The position numbers and the translations under genes were made by a program. A DNA stretch of 64,000 bases. It comes from Calothrix anomala FACHB-343. Its GTDB lineage: Bacteria > Cyanobacteriota > Cyanobacteriia > Cyanobacteriales > Nostocaceae. Of this stretch, positions 56,501-64,000 are shown piece after piece; the first letter of the stretch is position 1, and each line of letters opens with the position of its first letter. Location: the NCBI RefSeq assembly GCF_014696435.1, contig NZ_JACJQG010000022.1, forward strand, positions 53,466 to 117,465, read 5' to 3'. The notes below the pieces were generated by a model. The model saw only the letters and a list, made by a program, of their open reading frames with translations. It was not told the DNA's origin and made no database searches.

Positions 56501-58348
56501 GTTGAAATTTCATTTACTCCCTATTAGGGATTGAAACAAAAATATGATGCTTCCGGGCGATCGCAAAATGGTGTTGAAATTTCATTTACTCCCTATTAGG
56601 GATTGAAACAAAATTCAACGTGTAAATTCTCAATGTGTTACTGTAATGTTGAAATTTCATTTACTCCCTATTAGGGATTGAAACTTAGATATGGGCATTT
56701 CCCCTCAGATGCTAAAAAGTTGAAATTTCATTTACTCCCTATTAGGGATTGAAACTAAAGCTGCTGGTGTTCCCGTTCCTCCTGGCATGTCTGGTTGAAA
56801 TTTCATTTACTCCCTATTAGGGATTGAAACCCTGATATTAATCCTATTGAGCCTAAAACTTTTACTGTTGAAATTTCATTTACTCCCTATTAGGGATTGA
56901 AACAATGAAGCCGGAACATTTTAGTTCAGAGGATTTAGGTTGAAATTTCATTTACTCCCTATTAGGGATTGAAACAGGATAAAGTAGAATTATTAATAGA
57001 AGTTAAGGTTGAAATTTCATTTACTCCCTATTAGGGATTGAAACTGCACCGATTAGCGTATGGCACGAGTTACAAGCCAGAAAAGTTGAAATTTCATTTA
57101 CTCCCTATTAGGGATTGAAACATTTAATGGCAATCCCATTTTTTTGAAAGATTCGTAGGTTGAAATTTCATTTACTCCCTATTAGGGATTGAAACAACCA
57201 AGACACAATCGGACTTTGGGAAACTAGGTTGAAATTTCATTTACTCCCTATTAGGGATTGAAACTGCGCAGATTTCTTTAGCTATTGCGGGGGCTTTAGG
57301 TTGAAATTTCATTTACTCCCTATTAGGGATTGAAACTCAAGACACCCACTGATAAGCTAGGTTTAGCAAGTTGAAATTTCATTTACTCCCTATTAGGGAT
57401 TGAAACATTTTTAACCATTTCTGACTTAACTGATTGTCCTGAAGTTGAAATTTCATTTACTCCCTATTAGGGATTGAAACCACTCCATAAGCTATTAGCT
57501 TTATCAAGCCCCTTCGTTGAAATTTCATTTACTCCCTATTAGGGATTGAAACATATTCATAACTAAAGATGGAGATATTAAATATCAAGTTGAAATTTCA
57601 TTTACTCCCTATTAGGGATTGAAACGCGTACCATCCGTAATGCCGGGTATTTATTAGAAGTTGAAATTTCATTTACTCCCTATTAGGGATTGAAACACTT
57701 TGGTAGCCGCAACCACGGGACAGCCCACAAAGTTGAAATTTCATTTACTCCCTATTAGGGATTGAAACGATTTCCAATGCTTAGGGGGATATAGCTTGAA
57801 TATTGTTGAAATTTCATTTACTCCCTATTAGGGATTGAAACAAAAATGCCCATACCCATAAGAACAAGGTATAAAGGGGTTGAAATTTCATTTACTCCCT
57901 ATTAGGGATTGAAACGAATAAACGCGATCGTTGTCGATGTACTGAACATAATGTTGAAATTTCATTTACTCCCTATTAGGGATTGAAACGAAGACTCAAA
58001 ATACTGCCATAAATCATTCACAATGTTGAAATTTCATTTACTCCCTATTAGGGATTGAAACAGAGACAATCTGAGACTATCGGTGGTTGGTTGTTGTTGA
58101 AATTTCATTTACTCCCTATTAGGGATTGAAACGCAGTAAATATATTTTGCTATCTGCCACCTTTTTGTTGAAATTTCATTTACTCCCTATTAGGGATTGA
58201 AACAAAGAAGCGCTAACAGAACTAAAATCTGTTGTAGTAGTTGAAATTTCATTTACTCCCTATTAGGGATTGAAACAGAATTGAGACAAGTAAGTGAGCC
58301 GGTGATCACAGTTGACATTTCTATTAATTCCTAATTAGGGATTTAAAC
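56501..58348 (+). CRISPR. CRISPR array, 25 intact repeats plus one degenerate end repeat
   Basis: Twenty-five identical 37-base repeats begin GTTGAAATTTCATTTACTCC and end AGGGATTGAAAC, with a TCCCT-ATT-AGGGA inner hairpin. The 8-base end ATTGAAAC is a normal cyanobacterial crRNA 5' handle. The first repeat is at 56501-56537 and the last intact one at 58240-58276; a diverged 38-base repeat at 58311-58348 closes the array. There are 25 spacers of 32-40 bases. No cas gene is in the window, so the array must rely on Cas proteins encoded elsewhere. At least two spacers (56538-56572 and 57916-57952) include CGATCG. Confidence 0.98.
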
Positions 58349-58451
58349 CAAGGTTAGAAAATCCAAATTGTTTTTCAGCATAGTAATGGCTTTAGCCCTT
58401 ACTACCAAGAAAAAGTTGAGTTTTTTGTGACATTTTCGGAAGTCTTATTTA

Positions 58452-59240
58452 TTAATTTCTCAATCCTTTCTCTTTTAAAACCTCATCTAACCAAGCTAAA
58501 TTTTCTGGTGAAATCCCAGGTACAGGTTCTTGACTATAATCAATCACTAAATCATAATTACCTTCATCGTAGAGTTCACTAATTAAGGTTTGAATATCTA
58601 CTAAAGGTTCTGTATCACCTTCACGTAAAGGTAACAGAAAAGAAGGTATAGAATCTGGTAAATTAAATGGATATAAATCGGCTTTAGGACGTTTGGTGGC
58701 GCGACTTACCAAGATTCTATAGTCAGTTTGCAAATTATTTTGTAGTTGCTGTATTGGCTTTCCATCTCGCAGCAAATCAATTTCTACTAAATTGGTATAA
58801 CTTCCTAAAACTTGTAACCGCTTTTTTGTATATGCATTTCGTCCTTCACCTGGACGTTTGTTTTTTGGCGAGAGAATTTCGATTATAGTGACGACTTCTT
58901 GGGTAGCTACATCTCTCACTTCTAAGTAAGTCTCTTTGACGGTTTCTGGCATAGGAACATCAACTGTTACAGCTGCGATAGATGGTGATGCAACAGCGAT
59001 ATTAGTTGGTTCTAGTGATGATTTTTGTTGCGTATTCTGCACCGCGACATCAGCAACACCAACTAGTAGGGAATCTTCATCAATTGTTTGGTAGATTCGC
59101 TTTTCAATAGCAACTTTATATTTAGGACGCAATTGGGGATTCAATTTTCGGAAAATAGCAGCTATGAGCAGATTGTGGATTTCTGACCAAAATAAGGGAT
59201 TCTCTAAATATGGGTTCATCCCCGGAAATGGTGAAGCCAT
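58452..59240 (-). CDS. DUF4058 family protein
   Basis: The 262-residue protein begins MASPFPGMNPYLENPLFWSE, which I remember as the DUF4058 start, and contains EVVTIIEILSPKNKRPGEGR (D/E-x-K-like, about 117-136) and LVEIDLLRDGKP. The core resembles PD-(D/E)XK nucleases, but activity is unproven. These genes are numerous in filamentous cyanobacteria. It lies next to the trailer end of the CRISPR array; no link to Cas function is implied. Confidence 0.85.
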   Translation of the reverse strand: MASPFPGMNPYLENPLFWSEIHNLLIAAIFRKLNPQLRPKYKVAIEKRIYQTIDEDSLLVGVADVAVQNTQQKSSLEPTNIAVASPSIAAVTVDVPMPETVKETYLEVRDVATQEVVTIIEILSPKNKRPGEGRNAYTKKRLQVLGSYTNLVEIDLLRDGKPIQQLQNNLQTDYRILVSRATKRPKADLYPFNLPDSIPSFLLPLREGDTEPLVDIQTLISELYDEGNYDLVIDYSQEPVPGISPENLAWLDEVLKEKGLRN

Positions 59241-59557
59241 GATTACAACCTTTAATAATTACTAATTCGTAATTCGTAATTTTTGGGTAAATTGCATTCG
59301 GTTTACTGTTTTTTGAGAAATTAAGAATTGAGAAAATAGCTCATTTACTAAGGGCGTCAAAATATTATTTAATTACTAAAATTTAAATAGCGATCGCCAA
59401 TTCAGAATAGTCAATTTTGAATTACAGCATATTTCAGGTAAATGAGGTACGCGCTTCGGGGCATGGCAGTGCCAATGCCCCTACAATTAACGATTATCTG
59501 TACCTCACCAACTTGCAATTCGCTGTACGAATTACGAATTACGAATTACGAATTATT
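59241..59557. other. Intergenic region with short repeats
   Basis: The 317-base gap has an inverted GGGGCATGG...CCAATGCCCC hairpin (59458-59481) and four ATTACGA heptamers (about 59527-59553). No ORF is convincing. Confidence 0.55.
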
Positions 59558-60142
59558 TTATCGTCCTGCCAGAATTTGTGCAGCAGTTAAATCCAAGTTT
59601 GGGAAGGTGGGAGAGATGAGGCGTTCTTGGTTGGGGAATGCGATCGCATCATAAAACCCTTCTACTAAGGTACATACTGTTACTATCCCTTGAATCGGAT
59701 CGACAATCCAATATTCAGGAATTCCCAAGACAGCATACTCAGAACGCTTGCTGCGGTAATCTGTGGTTTGAGTAGATTCGCTCACTACTTCCACAACTAG
59801 TATTGGTGGAGGTTCGTTGAGTTCTATTATCGCTTCTCGGTTAAAGAGTGCTTCCCATTGCTCTGTAGGTAAAACTACTACATCAGGTATGCGCGAAGTT
59901 TCCCAACGTCCCCCACGAGGCGAACGAATCCCGACAGCAAACTTTTGTGCTGTCCAATTTTTCCCCATTTTGGTACTTTCATCATCAAAGGTTCGCTCTA
60001 AAAACTTGGCAATTCCGCCATGCTTACCAGTACCAAGACTCATGGGGATTAATTCTCCATCAACTAATTCATATTGGGTATCTGTACCATCCCTATACTG
60101 AAGATACTCTGTAAAAGTTAGTTTTTTGGTGACTGCGGTCAT
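59558..60142 (-). CDS. Uma2 family (DUF820) putative endonuclease
   Basis: From the ATG at 60142 (MTAVTKKLTFTEYLQYRDG) the protein has 194 residues with the Uma2 PD-(D/E)XK core: IPDVVVL (Asp), PILVVEVVSEST (E-x-V) and RSEYAVLGIPEYWIVDP. Uma2 proteins are highly multiplied in cyanobacteria; function is unknown. The frame from 60208 starts in a repeat and is not chosen. The gene is monocistronic. Confidence 0.87.
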   Translation of the reverse strand: MTAVTKKLTFTEYLQYRDGTDTQYELVDGELIPMSLGTGKHGGIAKFLERTFDDESTKMGKNWTAQKFAVGIRSPRGGRWETSRIPDVVVLPTEQWEALFNREAIIELNEPPPILVVEVVSESTQTTDYRSKRSEYAVLGIPEYWIVDPIQGIVTVCTLVEGFYDAIAFPNQERLISPTFPNLDLTAAQILAGR

Positions 60143-60219
60143 AGCGATCGCTCTCCTAATTTCTTTTCTCTGCGCCTTTGGGCGAGCAAAAATAACCACA
60201 AAGGACACAGAGATAAAAA

Positions 60220-61209
60220 TTAACCTAAACCCAATTCCCGTTTTAATAAATTAATCGACTTAGCACCAATATAATTATCAACCTTAATCAACTTGGGCGG
60301 ACGAATAATATCTTCCACAGCAGCTTGTACTGCTGCTTGCACTAGGGCAAAACTTGGTTGATCGCTGATAATTACCTCAGCCCGCTTGACAATCGCTTGC
60401 AGTTTGTAAGCGTCTTTTGGTTGGGTAGTCATCACCAGTAGTTCATCTCCCCGCAACCCGTGAAGAATCACTTCAGCCGCGCGGGCGATTCCAGAACTAA
60501 GGCTAACTATGCCGACGCAATTTTCTTTAGGTAAGGTTTTCAGCAGGTTTAGTTCTTTAGAATAGTCGTAGATATCTAGAGGAATCACCCTCACCGCTTT
60601 TGGCGCGGCGATACTTTCTACCTCGCTAATAAAATACCGACTAGTGACGACTGTAGCCGAGGAAGTTTTATCTAGAACAGATGATAATTCTTCCATTGGG
60701 ATCAACTGGATCGGTATGCGCAAGTCTTTTTCTAATTCATAAACCATTAACTCCCCTGCACCGATGTCGTAAGCAGGTACAGCTACAAGCACTTGGGCGC
60801 TACAACGCAAGCGCCAATCTATTTCTGCTAAAAATAATTCTCGCGCTTCCGACAGCGAACAGCCTTGAGAAAGTAGTTCATCAAGTGCTTGCTGGACAAT
60901 TTTATCTGCTTCGGGATGTTGTTTGAGAATGGGTGATTGCAATTTGCTACCACCCTCATGTCCTTGGGCGCGGACATAAATCCCTGAACCAGCTAGACTT
61001 TCGACAAATCCGTCTTCTTCTAACTGACGATAAACTTTACTAATTGTATTGCGGTGTAAACCTGTTTGCATTGCCAGTGCCCGCGTGCTTGGTAGTTTAT
61101 ACCCAGGTGGATATTGCCGGGAAGCGATCGCAAACCGGATTTGATTAAACAGCTGGGTGGATGCGGGAATTTCACTGTCTGGCTGAATACGGAACTGAAT
61201 CATCACCAA
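60220..61209 (-). CDS. plmA: GntR-family regulator PlmA
   Basis: PlmA is a cyanobacteria-specific GntR-family regulator, known for plasmid maintenance in Anabaena and for interaction with the PII-PipX complex. The 329-residue protein has an N-terminal winged helix (about 10-80, FRIQPDSEIPASTQLFNQIR and GLHRNTISKVYRQLEEDGFV) and the distinctive C-terminal half, with EIDWRLRCSAQVLVAVPAYD and the final GAKSINLLKRELGLG. A start three codons later (MIQFRIQP) is also possible. It is divergent from the dienelactone hydrolase gene with 171 bases between them. Confidence 0.9.
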   Translation of the reverse strand: MVMIQFRIQPDSEIPASTQLFNQIRFAIASRQYPPGYKLPSTRALAMQTGLHRNTISKVYRQLEEDGFVESLAGSGIYVRAQGHEGGSKLQSPILKQHPEADKIVQQALDELLSQGCSLSEARELFLAEIDWRLRCSAQVLVAVPAYDIGAGELMVYELEKDLRIPIQLIPMEELSSVLDKTSSATVVTSRYFISEVESIAAPKAVRVIPLDIYDYSKELNLLKTLPKENCVGIVSLSSGIARAAEVILHGLRGDELLVMTTQPKDAYKLQAIVKRAEVIISDQPSFALVQAAVQAAVEDIIRPPKLIKVDNYIGAKSINLLKRELGLG

Positions 61210-61380
61210 ACCTCTTAAGTGCTAATAGCGGCATGTTACCAGCTGCATCTGCTACTTGGAATTTCTCTAAGGAAAATCTTTCGTATACTGACTTTTGTTA
61301 GTTGATAATCTGATGGCAGAAAGCTTCGAGATACTGGCATATTTATATCAAATGTTCGTGCAACCCTGGTAAAAACTATT

Positions 61381-62121
61381 ATGACAGAGCAAGCAATCGA
61401 CACCACAACAGTTCAAATTTCTCAAGATAATCTTTCAATAGTAGCTTACTTAGCACAACCACAGGCATCAGGCTCTTACCCAGCAATTGTCGTGTTACAG
61501 GAGATTTTTGGGGTGAATGAGCATATTCGCGATGTCACAGAACGGATCGCCAAGGAGGGTTATGTGGCGATCGCTCCTGCACTGTTCCAACGCCAAGCAC
61601 CGGGCTTTGAAACTGGCTATACTTCTGAAGATATCGAAATTGGTAGAGGCTATGCCATGCAAACCAAAGCCTCTGAGTTATTGGGCGATATTCAAGCTGC
61701 AATCGATTACCTCAAAACACTGCCAAATGTTAAGCAAGATAGCTTTGGCTGTATTGGCTTCTGTTTTGGCGCTCATGTAGCATATCTTGCTGCTACCATA
61801 CCAGATATCAAAGCCACTGCTTCATTTTATGGTGCAGGAATTACTACCCGTACACCAGGGGGAGGTGAACCGACTGTAACACGTACTCAAGATATTCAAG
61901 GTACGCTTTATGTATTATTTGGCATAGAAGATGCTAGTATTCCTGCGGAACAGGTAGACGAAATTGCAGCAGCGTTAGAAAAATACAAAATTGCGCACCG
62001 TGTCTTTCGCTACGATGGAGCTGATCACGGATTTTTCTGCGACCGTCGCGCCAGCTATAATCCTAAAGTTGCAGCCGATGCTTGGGAGCAGGTAAAACAA
62101 CTCTTTGGTCAACTGGCCTAA
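61381..62121 (+). CDS. Dienelactone hydrolase family protein
   Basis: This 246-residue alpha/beta hydrolase has the dienelactone hydrolase signature: EIFGVNEHIRDVTERIAKEG, the nucleophile Cys128 in CIGFCFGAHVA, and the catalytic His in YDGADHGFFCDRR, with an Asp before it. The triad is complete. In cyanobacteria the substrate is not known; carboxymethylenebutenolidase is the named family reaction. It is divergent from plmA. Confidence 0.9.
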   Translation: MTEQAIDTTTVQISQDNLSIVAYLAQPQASGSYPAIVVLQEIFGVNEHIRDVTERIAKEGYVAIAPALFQRQAPGFETGYTSEDIEIGRGYAMQTKASELLGDIQAAIDYLKTLPNVKQDSFGCIGFCFGAHVAYLAATIPDIKATASFYGAGITTRTPGGGEPTVTRTQDIQGTLYVLFGIEDASIPAEQVDEIAAALEKYKIAHRVFRYDGADHGFFCDRRASYNPKVAADAWEQVKQLFGQLA

Positions 62122-62139
62122 AAACCTACACCGTCAGTT

Positions 62140-62280
62140 GTCAGCCTTAATAGTCAGCAGTTAGTCTACAACAACTGACCCTGTGAGTTCTCTAATTGTG
62201 CATTATGGTAACCAAAACACCAAACTACTCACAACTGACCACTGACAACTGTACAGGCGCGATTAATCGCGTCTCTAACA
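62140..62280. repeat. AACTGAC repeats and GCGCGATTAATCGCG palindrome
   Basis: Repeated CAACTGACC/CAGTTGTCAG units (about 62133-62250) and the palindrome GGCGCGATTAATCGCGTC (from 62256) occupy the spacer before the S1 gene. The palindrome recurs at 52820 and 55162. Confidence 0.7.
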
Positions 62281-62304
62281 AATAATAATTTATCTTCAAA
62301 CGTC

Positions 62305-63207
62305 ATGAATTCCGAATCGAAACGTTCTCAAACAGCCAACTCGCCATTTACAATGGACGATTTTGCCAAAGCGCTGGAAAAACACGATTACCAGTTTCAA
62401 AAAGGGCAGATAGTGCATGGTAAAGTGTTCCAGTTTGACCATGATGGCGCTTACGTTGATATTGGCGGTAAATCGTCAGCTTTTATTCCCCGTGATGAGG
62501 CTTCTTTGAGAGCAGTTACCGATTTATCTGAAGTTTTACCACTGCAAGAAGAACTAGAGTTTTTAATTATCCGCGAGCAGGATGCAGAAGGACAAGTAAC
62601 GCTGTCACGCAAACAGTTAGAAATTCAGCATATCTGGGAAAGATTGGCGCAAATGCAGGAAAATTCCCAGACTGTACCAGTGCGGGTGACTGGGGTAAAT
62701 AAAGGTGGTGTAACTGTTGATATTCAATCTTTGCGGGGATTTATTCCGCGATCGCACTTGATTGAGCGTGATAATTTAGATGCACTCAAAGGTCAAACTC
62801 TCACGGCTGGTTTCTTAGAAGTAGACCGCAATAACAAAAAGCTGATCCTGTCCCAGCGTATAGCAACTCGTTCGAGCAGCTTTAGTTTATTAGAACTCGG
62901 TCAATTAGTCGAAGGTAAAGTCACAGGTATTAAACCTTTTGGCGTATTTATCGATTTAGATGGTGTCAGCGCTTTACTGCATATTAAGCAAGTCAGCCAA
63001 AAGTTTATTGAGTCTCTAGATAAAGTATTTCAAATTGGTCAACCAATTAAAGCTGTGATTATTGACTTAGACGAAGGTAAGGGAAGAGTTGCACTTTCTA
63101 CCAGAGTTTTAGAGAATTTCCCCGGTGAAGTTTTAGAGAATATGGATGAAGTGATGGCTTCAGCTGAAGCGCGTGCTAATCGTGCTAGTCAAAAAGCTGC
63201 TGAATAG
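62305..63207 (+). CDS. 30S ribosomal protein S1 (three-domain form)
   Basis: S1 recruits mRNA to the 30S subunit. The 300-residue protein has three S1 RNA-binding motifs (about 32-105: GQIVHGKVFQFDHDGAYVDI; about 120-185: VPVRVTGVNKGGVTVDI; and about 203-275: VEGKVTGIKPFGVFIDL). E. coli S1 has six, and the cyanobacterial and plastid form has three. It resembles the cyanobacterial Rps1b-type paralogue. A hairpin follows at 63245. Confidence 0.93.
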   Translation: MNSESKRSQTANSPFTMDDFAKALEKHDYQFQKGQIVHGKVFQFDHDGAYVDIGGKSSAFIPRDEASLRAVTDLSEVLPLQEELEFLIIREQDAEGQVTLSRKQLEIQHIWERLAQMQENSQTVPVRVTGVNKGGVTVDIQSLRGFIPRSHLIERDNLDALKGQTLTAGFLEVDRNNKKLILSQRIATRSSSFSLLELGQLVEGKVTGIKPFGVFIDLDGVSALLHIKQVSQKFIESLDKVFQIGQPIKAVIIDLDEGKGRVALSTRVLENFPGEVLENMDEVMASAEARANRASQKAAE

Positions 63208-63244
63208 CGATTTTTATTGATCGCACAATTTATTTTCAATCATC

Positions 63245-63290
63245 AGACGCTTTCTTGGCCCATCCCGTTTGCGCAAAGGAAGCGTCTTTG
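63245..63290 (+). terminator. Candidate terminator of the S1 gene
   Basis: AGACGCTT (63245-63252) pairs with AAGCGTCT (63280-63287), followed by only two more T. The stem is solid but the T run is short. Confidence 0.5.
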
Positions 63291-63381
63291 TATGACGAAG
63301 TTAAATTCTAATTTGTAGATTCTCATAGCAATTTAATGGTAATTGCACATTTTTGTACCATACAACAAAGGCGATCGCAGT

Positions 63382-63750
63382 TCATGCCACTTTGTCAGTA
63401 TTTTGTACAGTTGATTCAGCCAAAATTGGCTCGATATCATTACTTTTGTCTCGTTGAATAAACTCATCCAAAAGTTGAAAAAAATAATCAAACCCTGCTT
63501 TTTCATCAATACAGGTGAGCAAAATAATTTTGTCCCAAGCATTAACAGTACGGATTGATAAGCGGTTTTGCAGCCAGGGTTGGAAGTTATTATAAAAATC
63601 ACTTTCAGCTTCAGTATTGGTAATACCTACTTCTGAGCGTGCAAAGCGATAGCCTTGAATGAACATCCGTAGATTTGTAATGGATGCACATCCCAGGTAT
63701 AACCCTGGTTTGCTTTTGATTTTTTCCAGTAGCTCAAATAATGTACTCAT
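63382..63750 (-). CDS. Small protein of unknown function
   Basis: From the ATG at 63750 (MSTLFELLEKIKSKPGLYLG) the product has 122 residues; a GGAG lies eight bases upstream. The body has WDKIILLTCIDEKAGFDYFF and a helical C-terminus. No family is recognised; the size and GLYLG/FIQGYRFAR pattern resemble small cyanobacterial immunity-like proteins, which is only an impression. A longer frame to 63900 has an N-terminal part with little family-like character. Confidence 0.5.
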   Translation of the reverse strand: MSTLFELLEKIKSKPGLYLGCASITNLRMFIQGYRFARSEVGITNTEAESDFYNNFQPWLQNRLSIRTVNAWDKIILLTCIDEKAGFDYFFQLLDEFIQRDKSNDIEPILAESTVQNTDKVA

Positions 63751-63946
63751 TCTTAACTCCATAACATCGCATTTATAAAACTCTTCAATTATTTCAGTTT
63801 CAAATTCATTAGATAGGGAGGTAAAATCTTGAATCCAATTATCTGGTGAAAGTCCTTGTCTTGAAAGGTTGTCAAAGATTTTTCCATGGGAGCATCCCAA
63901 ATGTGCAAAAACGCCCTCACCCTATAAGGGTGGGGCTAGAAATACG

Positions 63947-63995
63947 AAGCCTGCCTTCGCAGGCTATCAAACTTTTAGCCTGCGAAGGCAGGCTT
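63947..63995. repeat. Perfect 20-bp inverted repeat
   Basis: AAGCCTGCCTTCGCAGGCTA (63947-63966) and its exact complement (63976-63995) are separated by nine bases. Each arm is itself nearly palindromic (GCCTGC-CTTC-GCAGGC), so either a long hairpin or two small ones can form. It lies at the right edge and may continue a larger element. Confidence 0.85.
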
Positions 63996-64000
63996 TGTTG

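Overview
The window is chromosomal DNA of a filamentous, probably heterocyst-forming cyanobacterium (order Nostocales; exact genus not decidable from sequence alone). The reasons are apcD (allophycocyanin-B), a CpcT/CpeT-family protein, the cyanobacterial regulator PlmA, a Mo-dependent-nitrogenase C-terminal-domain protein, very frequent GCGATCGC (HIP1) octamers, and many short tandemly repeated heptamers and octamers between genes, as known from Nostoc and Anabaena. I found no rRNA or tRNA gene.

Layout. 1-5 kb: 5' part of purL (minus), small accessory genes, a Phd/RHH-type antitoxin plus Doc toxin pair, a CpeT-like protein with a PEP-CTERM tail, a lipoprotein, an orphan Rho-independent terminator, and apcD. 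5-10 kb: housekeeping genes (RlmD-type rRNA methyltransferase, anti-sigma-type ATPase, asnS). 10-20 kb: a seven-gene chemosensory cluster with the parts list of the Pseudomonas Wsp system (WspB-, C-, A-, D-, E-, F-like proteins in that order), ending in a protein with a WspR-like receiver fused to a histidine kinase instead of GGDEF. 20-25 kb: a NarL-type regulator, a ferredoxin-fold protein lacking two expected cluster cysteines, and groES-groEL behind a perfect CIRCE operator.

24-32 kb: an IS200/IS605 right-end relic, two Rpn/PD-(D/E)XK proteins, and ureD-ureA-ureB-ureC interrupted between ureB and ureC by an antisense GxxExxY gene bracketed by 17-bp inverted repeats; then an overlapping small-protein/HNH pair and 139-bp tandem repeats carrying decayed copies of the 3' end of an Rpn-type gene. 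32-35 kb: a NACHT ATPase with an N-terminal HTH, a candidate NLR-like defence protein, and a small divergent ORF. 35-46 kb: a receiver-histidine kinase, aldehyde dehydrogenase, a damaged HigBA module, a sulfite-oxidase-like protein, rpmF, a caspase-fold protein without its His/Cys dyad, hairpin-rich MITE-like elements, the nitrogenase-C-domain protein and an anion permease.

46-56 kb: core genes rnj, dapA and asd on the minus strand and tig, clpP, clpX on the plus strand, so lysine/diaminopimelate synthesis, RNA decay and protein folding/proteolysis lie together. 56-58 kb: a CRISPR array of 25 intact repeats plus one degenerate terminal repeat, without cas genes. 58-64 kb: DUF4058 and Uma2 proteins, plmA, a dienelactone hydrolase, a three-domain ribosomal protein S1, and an unknown small protein. 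The most distinctive observations are the rewired Wsp-like pathway, the cassette within the urease operon, the pseudo-caspase, the damaged toxin-antitoxin locus and the set of structured repeats.
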